Assembly (NCBI GenBank): GCA_963765745.1
Contig: CAVXXM010000003.1
Span: forward strand, 1-64,000
Direction of reading: 5' to 3'
Origin: JAHFPN01 sp963765745
Lineage (GTDB): Bacteria; Pseudomonadota; Alphaproteobacteria; Rhizobiales; Xanthobacteraceae
DNA: 64,000 bases
Part shown: positions 53,594-62,803 of the stretch, piece by piece
Numbering within the stretch: position 1 is the stretch's first letter
How the letters are laid out: every line of letters begins with the position of its first letter
The notes under the pieces: model-generated
The model's database searches: none
The model's input: only the letters and a program-made list of their open reading frames with translations
Told to the model about the DNA's origin: nothing
Translations under genes and position numbers: made by a program

Positions 53594-55102
53594 ATGGAAT
53601 TCGATTTTCTCAACAATCTAATAACCGGTTTCACCGCGGCGGCGACGTTCAAGAATCTCGGCCTCGCGCTGCTCGGCTGTCTCTTGGGCACGCTGATCGG
53701 CGTGCTGCCCGGGATCGGGCCGATCCCGACGATCGCGATTCTGTTGCCGATCACCTTCCAGCTCGATCCGCTCGGGTCGCTCGTCATGCTGGCGGGCATC
53801 TATTACGGCGCGCAGTACGGCGGCTCGACCACATCGATCCTGGTGAACATGCCCGGCGAAGCTTCGTCGATCGTCACCTGCATCGACGGCTATCAGATGG
53901 CGCGCCAGGGGCGCGCCGGTGCGGCCCTCGGCGTCGCGGCGCTCGGCTCTTTCTTTGCCGGGACCGTCGGTACGATTTTCATCGCCGCGTTCGGGCCGCC
54001 CCTGTCGGCGCTGGCGCAACAATTCAACTCGCCCGACTATTTCTCGTTGATGGTGCTGGGTCTGGTCACGGCCGTCGTGCTGGCGCACGGCTCGGTGATC
54101 AAGGCGATCGGCGTCGTAATGGTCGGCCTGCTGTTCGGCCTGGTCGGCACCGACGTGAACAGCGGCGTCACGCGCTATACCTTCGGCGTCTCCGATCTTT
54201 GGGACGGCATCGATTTTCTCCCGCTCGTCATCGGCATGTTCGGCGTCGTCGAAATTATCCGCAATCTGGAACAGCCGACGATGCCCCGTATCCCGGTGAG
54301 CACGAATATTCGCGATCTGTGGCCGAGCAAGAAGGATTTTCATGAATCATGGCGCGCGGTGCTGCGCGGCACCGGCATCGGCTCGCTGCTCGGGATTCTG
54401 CCGGGCGGCGGCGTCGTGCTGGCGTCATTTGCGAGCTACACGATCGAGAAGAAGGTCGCCAAGGACCCGAGCCGGTTCGGCAAGGGCGCGATCGAAGGCG
54501 TGGCGGGGCCCGAATCGGCCAACAACGCGGCGGCGCAGACCTCGTTCATTCCACTCTTGACGCTCGGCCTGCCGTCCAACGCCATCATGGCGCTGATGAT
54601 GGGCGCCATGATCATCCAGGGCATCGAGCCGGGCGCGGCGGTGATGACGAAACGGCCGGACCTGTTCTGGGGCATGGTCGCCTCGATGTGGATCGGCAAC
54701 CTGATGCTCCTGGTGATCAATCTGCCGATGATCGGCATATGGGTGAAGCTGCTGTCGACTCCCTATCGCCTGCTCTATCCAGCGGTGCTTCTGTTTTGCG
54801 TCATCGGCATCTACAGCACCAACACCAACTTCACGCAGCTTGTGCTCTGTGCGGTCTTCACCCTGTTCGGCTATATTCTTGTCCGGTTCGGGTGCGAACC
54901 TGCACCCTTGGTGCTCGGGTTCATCCTCGGGCCGCTGATGGAGGAGAACCTGCGCCGAGCCATGGTGATCTCGCGCGGCGACGCGATGATTTTCTTCGAG
55001 CGGCCGATCTCGGCGACTCTGCTGGCGTTGTCGGCCGCCGTGATCGCCTTGATCGTGCTGCCGCAGTTCCGCAAGACCCGTGAACAAGCGTTCCAAGAAT
55101 AG
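53594..55102 (+). CDS. tctA: TTT transporter large membrane subunit TctA (second cluster)
   Basis: A 502-residue protein from ATG 53594. Like the first copy it carries GVLPGIGPIPTIAILLPITF, AGIYYGAQYGGSTTSILVNMPGE, ILPGGGVVLASFASYTIEK and ESANNAAAQTSFIPLLTLGLPSN, with about 12 transmembrane segments. The two TctA copies are clearly homologous but well diverged, so the two clusters probably differ in substrate. Three tctC genes follow directly. Confidence 0.95.
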   Translation: MEFDFLNNLITGFTAAATFKNLGLALLGCLLGTLIGVLPGIGPIPTIAILLPITFQLDPLGSLVMLAGIYYGAQYGGSTTSILVNMPGEASSIVTCIDGYQMARQGRAGAALGVAALGSFFAGTVGTIFIAAFGPPLSALAQQFNSPDYFSLMVLGLVTAVVLAHGSVIKAIGVVMVGLLFGLVGTDVNSGVTRYTFGVSDLWDGIDFLPLVIGMFGVVEIIRNLEQPTMPRIPVSTNIRDLWPSKKDFHESWRAVLRGTGIGSLLGILPGGGVVLASFASYTIEKKVAKDPSRFGKGAIEGVAGPESANNAAAQTSFIPLLTLGLPSNAIMALMMGAMIIQGIEPGAAVMTKRPDLFWGMVASMWIGNLMLLVINLPMIGIWVKLLSTPYRLLYPAVLLFCVIGIYSTNTNFTQLVLCAVFTLFGYILVRFGCEPAPLVLGFILGPLMEENLRRAMVISRGDAMIFFERPISATLLALSAAVIALIVLPQFRKTREQAFQE

Positions 55103-55146
55103 AAGCGGTCCAAGGGGCCGCATTCGGAAACACAGGGAGGAAGTCC

Positions 55147-56133
55147 ATGAAAGTCGGTTCGAATTGGTTGCGTTCCGCCGGGCTGGCATTCGTGCTGGCC
55201 GCGGCGTTGGGGACGATGCAGAGCCCCGCCATTGCCCAGCAATATCCGAACCAGGATATCCGCGTCATCTGCGCCTTTCCGGCCGGCAGCGGCGCGGACG
55301 TGCTGGTGCGTTATTTTGCCGAGAAGTTGCGCACGGTCGTCGGCCGCACGGTGATCGTCGAGAACAAGGTCGGCGCCGGCGGTAACATCGCGACCGAGTA
55401 CGTCGCCCGCGCCAAGCCAGACGGCTACACGATCTTCGTGCACGCGGCGACCGCGGTCGCTGCGAGCATGTATCTGGTCAAGAACCCGCCGATCGACGTC
55501 GGCAAGTCGTTTCAGATTGCCGCCACCATCAACCGGCAGCCGTTCATGGTCGTGGTCGATGCCAAGAGCCCGTACAAGACCTTGGCGGAGCTGACCGAGG
55601 CGATGAAGAAGAAGGGCGACAAGGCAAGTTATGCCTACGCGGCGCCGACCGGGGCGATCATGGGCGAAATCTACAAGAACGCCACCGGGGTGCGAGCGAT
55701 CGAGGTGCAATACAAGACAGCGCCGGATTCGCTGAATGAGATCCTCAGCGGAAAACTCGATTATGCGATGCACGATCCGGTGTTTGCGCTAGCGCAGGCG
55801 CGCGAAGGACGACTGCGGATTCTGGCGGTCAGCACCGGTAAGCGGCTGGCCGCGAGCCCGGACCTGCCGACCATGACCGAACTCGGTGTCCCCATGGACC
55901 TCACCGGCTGGTGGGCGGCCATGGTGCCGACCGGTACGCCCAAGCCCGTGATCGACCAGATCCACAAGTGGTTCGTTCAGATCGTCTCATCCGACGACAC
56001 GAAGAAGTTCCTGAACAGCTTCGGCGGCGATCCCAACATCCAGACGCCCGAAGAAGCACAGAAGGTGTTTCTGCAGGACATCAAGAACTGGGGCGACTAC
56101 GTGAAGATGGCCAAGATCCAGCCGCAGGGCTGA
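55147..56133 (+). CDS. Tripartite tricarboxylate transporter binding protein (TctC/Bug), copy 1
   Basis: A 328-residue periplasmic protein from ATG 55147 (GGGAGGAAG upstream), with a signal peptide (LRSAGLAFVLAAALGTMQSP, cleavage after AIAQ). The Bug-family start is YPNQDIRVICAFPAGSGADVLVRYFAEKL, followed by VIVENKVGAGGNIATEYVA and LPTMTELGVPMDLTGW. It is 44 bases after tctA and supplies substrate to it. It is the first of three tandem paralogues. Confidence 0.93.
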   Translation: MKVGSNWLRSAGLAFVLAAALGTMQSPAIAQQYPNQDIRVICAFPAGSGADVLVRYFAEKLRTVVGRTVIVENKVGAGGNIATEYVARAKPDGYTIFVHAATAVAASMYLVKNPPIDVGKSFQIAATINRQPFMVVVDAKSPYKTLAELTEAMKKKGDKASYAYAAPTGAIMGEIYKNATGVRAIEVQYKTAPDSLNEILSGKLDYAMHDPVFALAQAREGRLRILAVSTGKRLAASPDLPTMTELGVPMDLTGWWAAMVPTGTPKPVIDQIHKWFVQIVSSDDTKKFLNSFGGDPNIQTPEEAQKVFLQDIKNWGDYVKMAKIQPQG

Positions 56134-56229
56134 GAAACCGGCGGCGCGGCGGTATCCGCCGTCGCGCCGCATTCCGCCTAAACGTACCGGCAGCGCCCGG
56201 AAGAGGCGCGCCGCACAGGGAGGACGCAC

Positions 56230-57210
56230 ATGAAGGTCACTCGCAAGGAACTGCTTCGTTCGGCCGGCGCGTTCGCGCTGGTTTCGGCGTTCGGCGGCGT
56301 CCGCGTCGCGCAGGCCCAGGAATATCCGAGCCAGGACATTCGGCTCGTCTGCGGGTTCCCGGCCGGCAGCGGCGCCGACATTTTCGTCCGCTATTTCGCC
56401 GAGAAGCTGCGGCCGATCGCCGGGCGCACCGTGATCGTCGAGAACAAGGTCGGCGCCGCCAGCAACGTCGCGACCGAGTACGTCGCGCGCTCGAAGCCCG
56501 ACGGCTACACGCTCTACCCCTTCGCCGGCACTACGGTGGCGGCGACCATGGCTCTGTTCAAGAACCCGCCGGTCGACGTCGGCAAGGCGCTGCAGGTGGC
56601 GGCCACGACCAGCAATCTCGCATTCATGCTCGTGGTCGCGGCGAACAGCCCGTACAAGACCGTTGCCGAACTTACTGCGGCGATGAAGGCCAAGGGTGAC
56701 AAGGCCAGCTACGCGGTGGCGGCCAATCCCGGCATCATCATGGGTGCGATCTACAAGAATACCGCCGGGCTGCAAGCCGTCGAAGTGCAATACCGCAGCG
56801 CGCCGGATTCGCTCAACGAGCTGACTAGCGGCAAGCTCGATTACGGCATGCACGATCCGATCTTCGCGCTGTCGCAAGTGCGCGAAGGGCGGCTGCGGGC
56901 GCTCGCGGTCTCGACCGCCGAGCGGCTCAAGTCGCAGCCGACCATCCCGACCATGAAGGAATCGGGCGTCCCCATGGACCTCAGTCTGTGGTGGGGCGTG
57001 ATGGTGGCGAGCGGCACGCCGCGGCCGATCATCGACAAGATCAATCAGTGGTTCAAGCAGATCGTCAGCGCCGAGGACACGATCAAGTTCCTCGCCGCAT
57101 CCGGCGCCGATCCCATGATCAGGACGCCGGAACAGGCGCAGGCAATGTTCCAGACCGCCATCAAGGAATGGGGCGAATACGTGCGGATGGCCAAGATTCC
57201 GCAAAGCTGA
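56230..57210 (+). CDS. Tripartite tricarboxylate transporter binding protein (TctC/Bug), copy 2
   Basis: A 326-residue protein from ATG 56230 (GGGAGG upstream). The signal sequence TRKELLRSAGAFALVSAFGG resembles a weak Tat-type leader and is nearly shared by copy 3. The body has YPSQDIRLVCGFPAGSGADIFVRYFAEKL and VIVENKVGAASNVATEYVA. Compared with the other two copies it lacks the INRQPFMLVVDAKSP segment (it reads TSNLAFMLVVAANSP), so the pocket lip may differ. Copy 1 precedes it by 96 bases that carry a strong GC hairpin. Confidence 0.93.
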   Translation: MKVTRKELLRSAGAFALVSAFGGVRVAQAQEYPSQDIRLVCGFPAGSGADIFVRYFAEKLRPIAGRTVIVENKVGAASNVATEYVARSKPDGYTLYPFAGTTVAATMALFKNPPVDVGKALQVAATTSNLAFMLVVAANSPYKTVAELTAAMKAKGDKASYAVAANPGIIMGAIYKNTAGLQAVEVQYRSAPDSLNELTSGKLDYGMHDPIFALSQVREGRLRALAVSTAERLKSQPTIPTMKESGVPMDLSLWWGVMVASGTPRPIIDKINQWFKQIVSAEDTIKFLAASGADPMIRTPEQAQAMFQTAIKEWGEYVRMAKIPQS

Positions 57211-57302
57211 AGACAGGCGGCGCGGCGGCAACCGCCGTCGCACCGCATCACGTTGAAACGCCGGTAACGCCGAGAAACGGACCCCGGCCCAGGAGGAAGC
57301 AA

Positions 57303-58283
57303 ATGAAGGTGACAAGGAAAGAGTTGTTGCGTGCGGCCGGCGCATTCGCGTTGGTTGCTCCGTTTGGCGGGATAAGCGGCGCGTTCGCGCAGGCCTATCC
57401 GAGCCAGGACGTGCGGTTCGTTTGCGCGTTTCCCGCGGGAAGCGGTGCGGACGTGCTGGTGCGGTTCTTCGCCGAGAAGCTGCGCCCGGTCATCGGCAAG
57501 ACCATTCTCGTCGAGAACAAGGTCGGTGCCGGCGGCCATATCGCCACCGAGTACGTCGCCCGCTCCAAGCCCGACGGCCATACGATCTATGTCTTCGCCG
57601 CCACCGGCGTGGCGGCAATGGCGGCGATGTTCAAGAATCCGCCGGTCGATGTGTCCAAGACCATCCAGATCGCCGCGGCAATCAACCGGCAGCCGTTCAT
57701 GCTCGTGGTCGACGCCAAGAGCCCGTACAAGACGGTGGCTGAGCTCACCGCAGCGATGAAGGCCAAGGGCGACAAAGCAAGCTACGCCAGCGCCGCCCCT
57801 CCCGGCACCATCCTGGGCGAAATCTACAAGAACAAGACTGGCGTCAAGGCGGTCGAGGTCAATTTCAAGACCGCGCCCGACTCGCTCAACGAAATGCTGA
57901 GCGGCAAGCTCGACTACGGCATGCACGATCCGGTCTTCTCGCTGGCGCAAGCTCGCGAGGGCAGGTTGCGCATTCTCGCGGTCTCGACCGGTCAGCGGAT
58001 CAGCGTCATCCCGGACGTGCCGACCATGAAAGAGGCCGGCGTCGACATGGACATGACCATCTGGTGGGCGGCCATGGTGCCCGCCGGCACGCCGAAGCCG
58101 GTCGTCGATCAGATCAACAAGTGGTTCGGCCAGGTGCTGGCGACCGACGAGGTTAAGAAGTTCCTGAACAGCTTCGGCGGCGACGTTAATATCCAGACGC
58201 CGGAGCAGGCACAGGCGAACTTCCTCGCCGCGATTCCCCAGTGGATCGAGTTCGTGAAGGTCGCGAAGCTGCCGTTGATGTGA
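57303..58283 (+). CDS. Tripartite tricarboxylate transporter binding protein (TctC/Bug), copy 3
   Basis: A 326-residue protein from ATG 57303 (AGGAGGAAG upstream). It starts MKVTRKELLRAAGAFALVAP like copy 2, but its pocket segment INRQPFMLVVDAKSPYKT is closer to copy 1. Bug signatures YPSQDVRFVCAFPAGSGADVLVRFFAEKL and ILVENKVGAGGHIATEYVA are intact. The aconitase X genes follow after 73 bases, which links the transporter to that enzyme. Confidence 0.93.
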   Translation: MKVTRKELLRAAGAFALVAPFGGISGAFAQAYPSQDVRFVCAFPAGSGADVLVRFFAEKLRPVIGKTILVENKVGAGGHIATEYVARSKPDGHTIYVFAATGVAAMAAMFKNPPVDVSKTIQIAAAINRQPFMLVVDAKSPYKTVAELTAAMKAKGDKASYASAAPPGTILGEIYKNKTGVKAVEVNFKTAPDSLNEMLSGKLDYGMHDPVFSLAQAREGRLRILAVSTGQRISVIPDVPTMKEAGVDMDMTIWWAAMVPAGTPKPVVDQINKWFGQVLATDEVKKFLNSFGGDVNIQTPEQAQANFLAAIPQWIEFVKVAKLPLM

Positions 58284-58356
58284 CGGCTGCGGGTAATGCG
58301 GGCGCGGTGATGCAAACCATCACCGCGCCCTTTTTCTTTGTGCTAGGATCGGCGCC

Positions 58357-59634
58357 ATGAAACTTAACGACGCCGAAAAGGCCATGTTCGACGGCAAGCA
58401 GGGCCTCGCCAAGCAGAAGGCGATGGACTTGCTGGTGCGCTACGGGGAGGCGCTCGGCGCGGAGCGGCTGGTGGACGTGAAGAACGTCGCCGGCACCTGG
58501 AACGCCGGCTCGCCGGCGATGAAGCCCTTCGCCGAGAAGGGCATGGACACGGTCTTTTCAAAATTCAATCTCGATAGCGACGAGGTGGTCGAGACGCCGC
58601 AGGCCGAGGTCTATACCTGCCAGCTCATCCACGGCATCGATACGCAGAACGCCCACGTCACCGGCGTGCCGCAGGAGGCGGTGGAGCGGCAGAAGCAGGC
58701 GGAAAGCTATTTCGGCAAGCGCGGCGTCGCCATGTTCAATACCTGCACGCCTTATCAGGTCGGCAACGTGCCGGTGCGCGGCGAGCATTGCGCCTGGATG
58801 GAATCCTCGGCTGTCGTTTATTGCAACGGGGTGCTTGGCGCGCGCACCAATACGGAAGGCCGCGAGAGCACGGGCGCGGCGAGCATCACCGGGAAAATCC
58901 CCTATTGGGGCTTCCATATCGAGGAAAACCGCCTCGGCACGCACCTCGTAGCGGTCGAAGTCGAGGTCGACGACATGATGGAATGGGGTCTCTTGGGCTA
59001 TGCCGTCGGCGAGGTCGTCGAGGAGGACATTCCGGTTCTGCGGGGGATCAAGCAAACGCCGAGCATGATCAAGCTCAAGCACTTCGGCGCGGCAGCGGCA
59101 TCCTCGGGCGGCGTCGAGATGTACCATATCCCCGGCACCACGCCGGAAGCGCCGACGCTGGAGGCCGCTTTCGGCTCGAAGAAGCCGCGAAGCTCGATCA
59201 AGTACGGCAAGGCCGAGCGCAAGCTCGCCTACGACAATCTCAATTCCTCGGCCAAAAGCACCGACGTCGATTTCGTCATGCTCGGCTGTCCGCACAATTC
59301 GATCGAGCAGGTCTGGACCGCCGCAAAAATGCTGGACGGCAAGAAGCTTTCAGCCAACACGCAGCTCTGGATTTTCACGCCGCGGGCGTTGCGCGACACC
59401 GCGGAGCTCAACGGCTACGGCAAGATGATCCGCGACGCCGGCGCCCACCTGATGAGCGACACCTGCCCGGCGATCGGCCGCGTGATGCCGAAGGGCACCC
59501 TGGTGGTGGCGACGGATTCCGCCAAGCAAGCGCACTATCTGCCGGCGATCATGAAGTGTCAGACCTGGTTCGGCTCGGTCGAGGATTGCGTCAACGCGGC
59601 GCTCACCGGCAAGTGGCGCGGGGAGCTCGCCTGA
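58357..59634 (+). CDS. Aconitase X large (catalytic) subunit
   Basis: A 425-residue protein from ATG 58357. It starts LNDAEKAMFDGKQGLAKQKAMDLL and has EVYTCQLIHGIDTQNAHV, MFNTCTPYQVGNVPVRGEHCAWMESSAVVYCNGVLGARTN-type blocks, CPHNSIEQVW and the C-terminal DTCPAIGRVMPKG, typical of AcnX. Cys residues in NTCTP, GCPHN and DTCPA fit the iron-sulfur or metal ligands known for the family. AcnX enzymes dehydrate cis-3-hydroxy-L-proline, or mevalonate 5-phosphate in other lineages. In this bacterial context hydroxyproline-type substrates are more likely. The small subunit overlaps its stop. Confidence 0.9.
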   Translation: MKLNDAEKAMFDGKQGLAKQKAMDLLVRYGEALGAERLVDVKNVAGTWNAGSPAMKPFAEKGMDTVFSKFNLDSDEVVETPQAEVYTCQLIHGIDTQNAHVTGVPQEAVERQKQAESYFGKRGVAMFNTCTPYQVGNVPVRGEHCAWMESSAVVYCNGVLGARTNTEGRESTGAASITGKIPYWGFHIEENRLGTHLVAVEVEVDDMMEWGLLGYAVGEVVEEDIPVLRGIKQTPSMIKLKHFGAAAASSGGVEMYHIPGTTPEAPTLEAAFGSKKPRSSIKYGKAERKLAYDNLNSSAKSTDVDFVMLGCPHNSIEQVWTAAKMLDGKKLSANTQLWIFTPRALRDTAELNGYGKMIRDAGAHLMSDTCPAIGRVMPKGTLVVATDSAKQAHYLPAIMKCQTWFGSVEDCVNAALTGKWRGELA

Positions 59635-60071
59635 TGGATGCCGCCACCAAGATTATCATCCGCGGCCGCAAGGTGGTCGGCGGCGTGGCCGAGGGCGAGG
59701 CGATGGTCACCCATGAAACGATCTCCGGCTGGGGCGGGATCGATGCCAATACCGGCACCATCATCGAGCGGCGGCACGAGCTCGTCGGCCAGAGCTTCAA
59801 GGACAAGGTGCTGGTGTTTCCCGGCGCCAAAGGCTCCTCGGGCTATTCGCATTTTTTCCATCTCGCGCGCGTCTCCGGCGCGGCGCCGAAAGCGCAGCTG
59901 TTCAACAAGATGACGACCAAGATCGCGCTCGGCGCAGTGGTCACGCGCGTGCCGGCGATGACCGATTTCGACCGCGACCCGCTCGAAGTGATCGAAACCG
60001 GCGACTGGGTTAAGGTCGATGCCGACAAGGGCGTCGTCGAGGTCACCAAGCGGGCGCGGACGAACACGTGA
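59634..60071 (+). CDS. Aconitase X swivel (small) subunit
   Basis: A 145-residue protein from ATG 59634, overlapping the large-subunit stop as TGATG. It has IIIRGRKVVGGVAEGEAMVT, GWGGIDANTGTIIERRHEL and the FPGAKGSSGYSHFFHL signature of the DUF126/AcnX swivel domain, in which the Ser of GSS contacts the substrate. The swivel domain is fused to the large one in some bacteria; here the two are separate, the two-subunit type. Confidence 0.92.
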   Translation: MDAATKIIIRGRKVVGGVAEGEAMVTHETISGWGGIDANTGTIIERRHELVGQSFKDKVLVFPGAKGSSGYSHFFHLARVSGAAPKAQLFNKMTTKIALGAVVTRVPAMTDFDRDPLEVIETGDWVKVDADKGVVEVTKRARTNT

Positions 60072-60092
60072 GCCGGCCACGCGCGAAGCTTG

Positions 60093-60401
60093 TCACTTCG
60101 TATTCTGCCGCTTTCTTTCGGACAGCAATTGGTAGGCGAAGCGCAATTGGCCGCTTGCTTCTTCGAATTCGCGCATCTTTTGATCGAGGATATCGATTTG
60201 CTCGATGCACTGCTTACGCGCCGTCTCTATCGCTTCGGGGGAATCAAATTTCAGCGCTGAGTTGCTGTTGCGAAATGGATATCCGATTCCCTTGCCGTTG
60301 AGGATCAGCGTGATCGATTCGTTGTTGTTGTCGATTAGGATGCCATCGGTTTCAACGAAATAGACCCCGGGACCCCCGGAGGGCTTGCTCTGTGTCATCA
60401 T
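60093..60401 (-). CDS. Small hypothetical protein, lower GC
   Basis: A 102-residue protein from ATG 60401 (or ATG 60398). The first part is a strand-rich region (GVYFVETDGILIDNNNESIT, LILNGKGIGYPFRNSNSALK), the second a charged helix that may form a coiled coil (TARKQCIEQIDILDQKMREF, EEASGQLRFAYQLLSERKRQ). Codon use is more AT-rich than the neighbours. I do not recognise a family. It lies between the aconitase X genes and the TPR protein, on the opposite strand to the former. Confidence 0.55.
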   Translation of the reverse strand: MMTQSKPSGGPGVYFVETDGILIDNNNESITLILNGKGIGYPFRNSNSALKFDSPEAIETARKQCIEQIDILDQKMREFEEASGQLRFAYQLLSERKRQNTK

Positions 60402-60565
60402 TAGGCCTCTATGCCCGGAACTCGGGCTTCAGCGCGGCTTATCGCGGGATTCATGCTGCAGTGCGAGGATATTACGGCTAGCTGGGGCGTAAATTACTGA
60501 AATCTTGGAGCGATTGCAGTGGCTTGCCGCCGGCAGAGGATCGTGACTTCAAACGCTCAGGAGAG

Positions 60566-62315
60566 CTATTCTTTTGGGTTGGCGGCGGCGGCGAGCCCCG
60601 CCGCGGCGAGATCGCGTTCAAGCCGATCGACGATCACGGCCGAAGGAAAAAATCGCTCGAGCTCCCGGCGCGGTTGGCTGCCCCAGGCCGGGTTGGTCGC
60701 AACCAGCCTCGCCAGTGCCTGCCGCGCCCGTTCCCGGTCGTTCGCCGCCGCGGCCGTGAGCGCGCGGGCGATATGTCCAAGCTGAATATCGGCGCCGGTT
60801 GCCTGATCAGCGTGGTAGGTCGCTTCGGTTAGGTTACCGCGGAGATAGTGCCCGAGAAAAAGAAAAAGATGATGCCAAGGCGTGAGGACGGAGCCGTATT
60901 CCGCCGATTGCTGGAGCTTTTGCATTCCACGCTCGACCTCGCCGGCCATGACAAGCCGGCCGCCGTATAGTGATCTGGGTGAACAAATTATACTTGTTGA
61001 GTGCGATCGCCTTGTCGGCTGCGGCGAAGGCAGCGGCGATTTCACCGCGTACAAAAAGAGCATTAAAAAGAATTTGGTGTGCGAGGGAACTTTCGGGATC
61101 GATCTCCACAGCCCGGCGCGCCACCAATAACGCTTGGTCGAGCAGGGCCCTGTCGTCTGGCCTTTCGTCGCGGCCGAGTTGATACCTGAAAATATAGACT
61201 GCGGAGAGGTAGCCAAAGCCGATGGAAAAGCTCTGGTCCATCGCGGTCAAACGTTCGAGACATGCACGAGCGTCGTTGTACTCGGAAGGAATGAACGAGC
61301 GAAGCGCCTCCAACGTTTCGACGACACAGCGGTTTCGCGGGTCACCGGCGCTGCTTGAGAGATACTTGATGCGTTCGTGGGCTCGTACGACGCCGTAGGG
61401 CTGCATCAGTGTCGTGGCCAGGTGAAAAATGATGCGTTCCATGATGGCCTCGCGATCCTCCGTCGCAGGAAACGGCTCGAAGGTACGCGACCACACCGAC
61501 TTTCCGTCGGCAGTATCCAGCAGTCTGAACCGGACTTCGACCGAGCCGTCATTCCGATGCTCGATGGTTCCGAACAGACGATAGTCCAGCGAGGTTTGTC
61601 CCCGGTGCGCAGCCGGGGTTCGGCCTCTTGGCGGCTCGAATTCGATGTTGATCGTATCGAAGAGGGAAAGTGCATCGTGCACCTTTTCCTGCAGCGTTTC
61701 GGACGAGATGTGCTGCGTTTGCGGCGTGCCAATTGTCTCGAACGGCTGAACGCCGATGGTCGGCATTCCGTTTCCGGACCGCACAGCGCCAGCCAGCGGA
61801 TCGCGACCGGGGGCAACGACCGGCGTGGAGCTGCTCGTCGGCGGATTCTCCACGTGGTTCCACCATTCAACCGCAGTATAGGCAATCGCTCCGAGCGCCA
61901 GCGCGGCGGCAAAACAGATCAGAGTGAAACGTGAAATCCGAGCCCGAGGTGTTGTCGGCGGCGAAGTCGCGCCAGGGGCTCGCGCCGCGCCCCTGGCACC
62001 GCGCCGGCGGAATGTCGGAACATAGCTCCCGCGTAAAAGCCCGATGATGATCGGATCGTTGACGCCCGGACCAGCGTAATAGCGCTCCATCGTTCGTCGG
62101 AGTCGCGTGGCTTCGACGCGGACGATGGGGTCGACCTGCGGGTTGAAGCCCGGGCCACGCCCGAGCGCCTCGATGCCGATCGTATATCCCTTGATCCGTT
62201 TGGCCTCGCCGCGCAGTACGGCTTCGACGACGAAACGAAGGAAGCTCGCGAGCTGCGGCGAGCTGCGGAACAGTTCGCTGTCGATCACGCGATTCAGCGC
62301 GGCGCGAATCTGCAT
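60566..62315 (-). CDS. TPR protein with N-terminal DNA-binding-like domain, one frameshift
   Basis: About 583 residues. The N-terminal 110 residues (IRAALNRVIDSELFRSSPQL, ASFLRFVVEAVLRGEAKRIK, GYTIGIEALGRG) resemble the small domain found in TolB/adenylate-cyclase-like regulators of Bradyrhizobium relatives. One transmembrane helix follows (TLICFAAALALGAIAYTAV), then a TolB-like domain (MPTIGVQPFETIGTP, DYRLFGTIEHRNDGSVEVRF) and helical repeats (ARRAVEIDPESSLAHQILFN). The frame breaks near 60967, where dropping one base gives YGGRLVMAGEVERGM. A further extra base near 62312 may hide a start at ATG 62358 (MSHGQQSDRTPPSP). It is probably a membrane-bound regulator; its signal is unknown. Confidence 0.62.
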
Positions 62316-62515
62316 CGGGGCTGGGAGGCGTCCGGTCGGATTGCTGCCCGTGGCTCATCGTGGGCTGCTCGTCCGCAGCGCAGAAATCTACTTCTGCGAA
62401 AAAAGCGGGTGCATACGGTACGAGAGCTTTTCGGGATAGGCAAACAAGACGCCCCGATACGGATCAAGGCCCAATGCAGCATTGTCGAAATTATCAAGCA
62501 GACACAGGGAAATAG

Positions 62516-62803
62516 CTAAGCGTTCGCGACTTTGAGCAGCACGTCGGCGTGGCAGGGCCCGTCGAGCGGGCACCAGCAGGCAAGATCGTGGCCGCGCAAT
62601 TCGCTGCGCGCATCGGCGGCATCGACGCGCAACTTTCCAGAATTTAGATCGCGGCGGTAGGACGCCACGGCTTGAGCGCGCGTAAGCTTTCCGGGCTTAT
62701 GGGGATTTCCCCACTTGGTCGGCCGCGAGACGACGATCGCGCCCGCGGGCAGGCGGAAGCCTTTCTTGCGCGAGAGCTGCAAGCGGCGGGGCAGGGCGCT
62801 CAA
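62516..62803 (-). CDS. DUF4326 family small protein
   Basis: A 95-residue protein from TTG 62803. The core is VVSRPTKWGNPHKPG, RAQAVASYRRDL and GHDLACWCPLDGPCHADVLL, the DUF4326 signature with its Cys-Trp-Cys-Pro and Cys-His motif, which suggests metal binding. The start overlaps the manC stop by 4 bases (TTGA), so the two are translationally linked. Function unknown; DUF4326 is widespread in phages and bacteria. Confidence 0.85.
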   Translation of the reverse strand: MSALPRRLQLSRKKGFRLPAGAIVVSRPTKWGNPHKPGKLTRAQAVASYRRDLNSGKLRVDAADARSELRGHDLACWCPLDGPCHADVLLKVANA

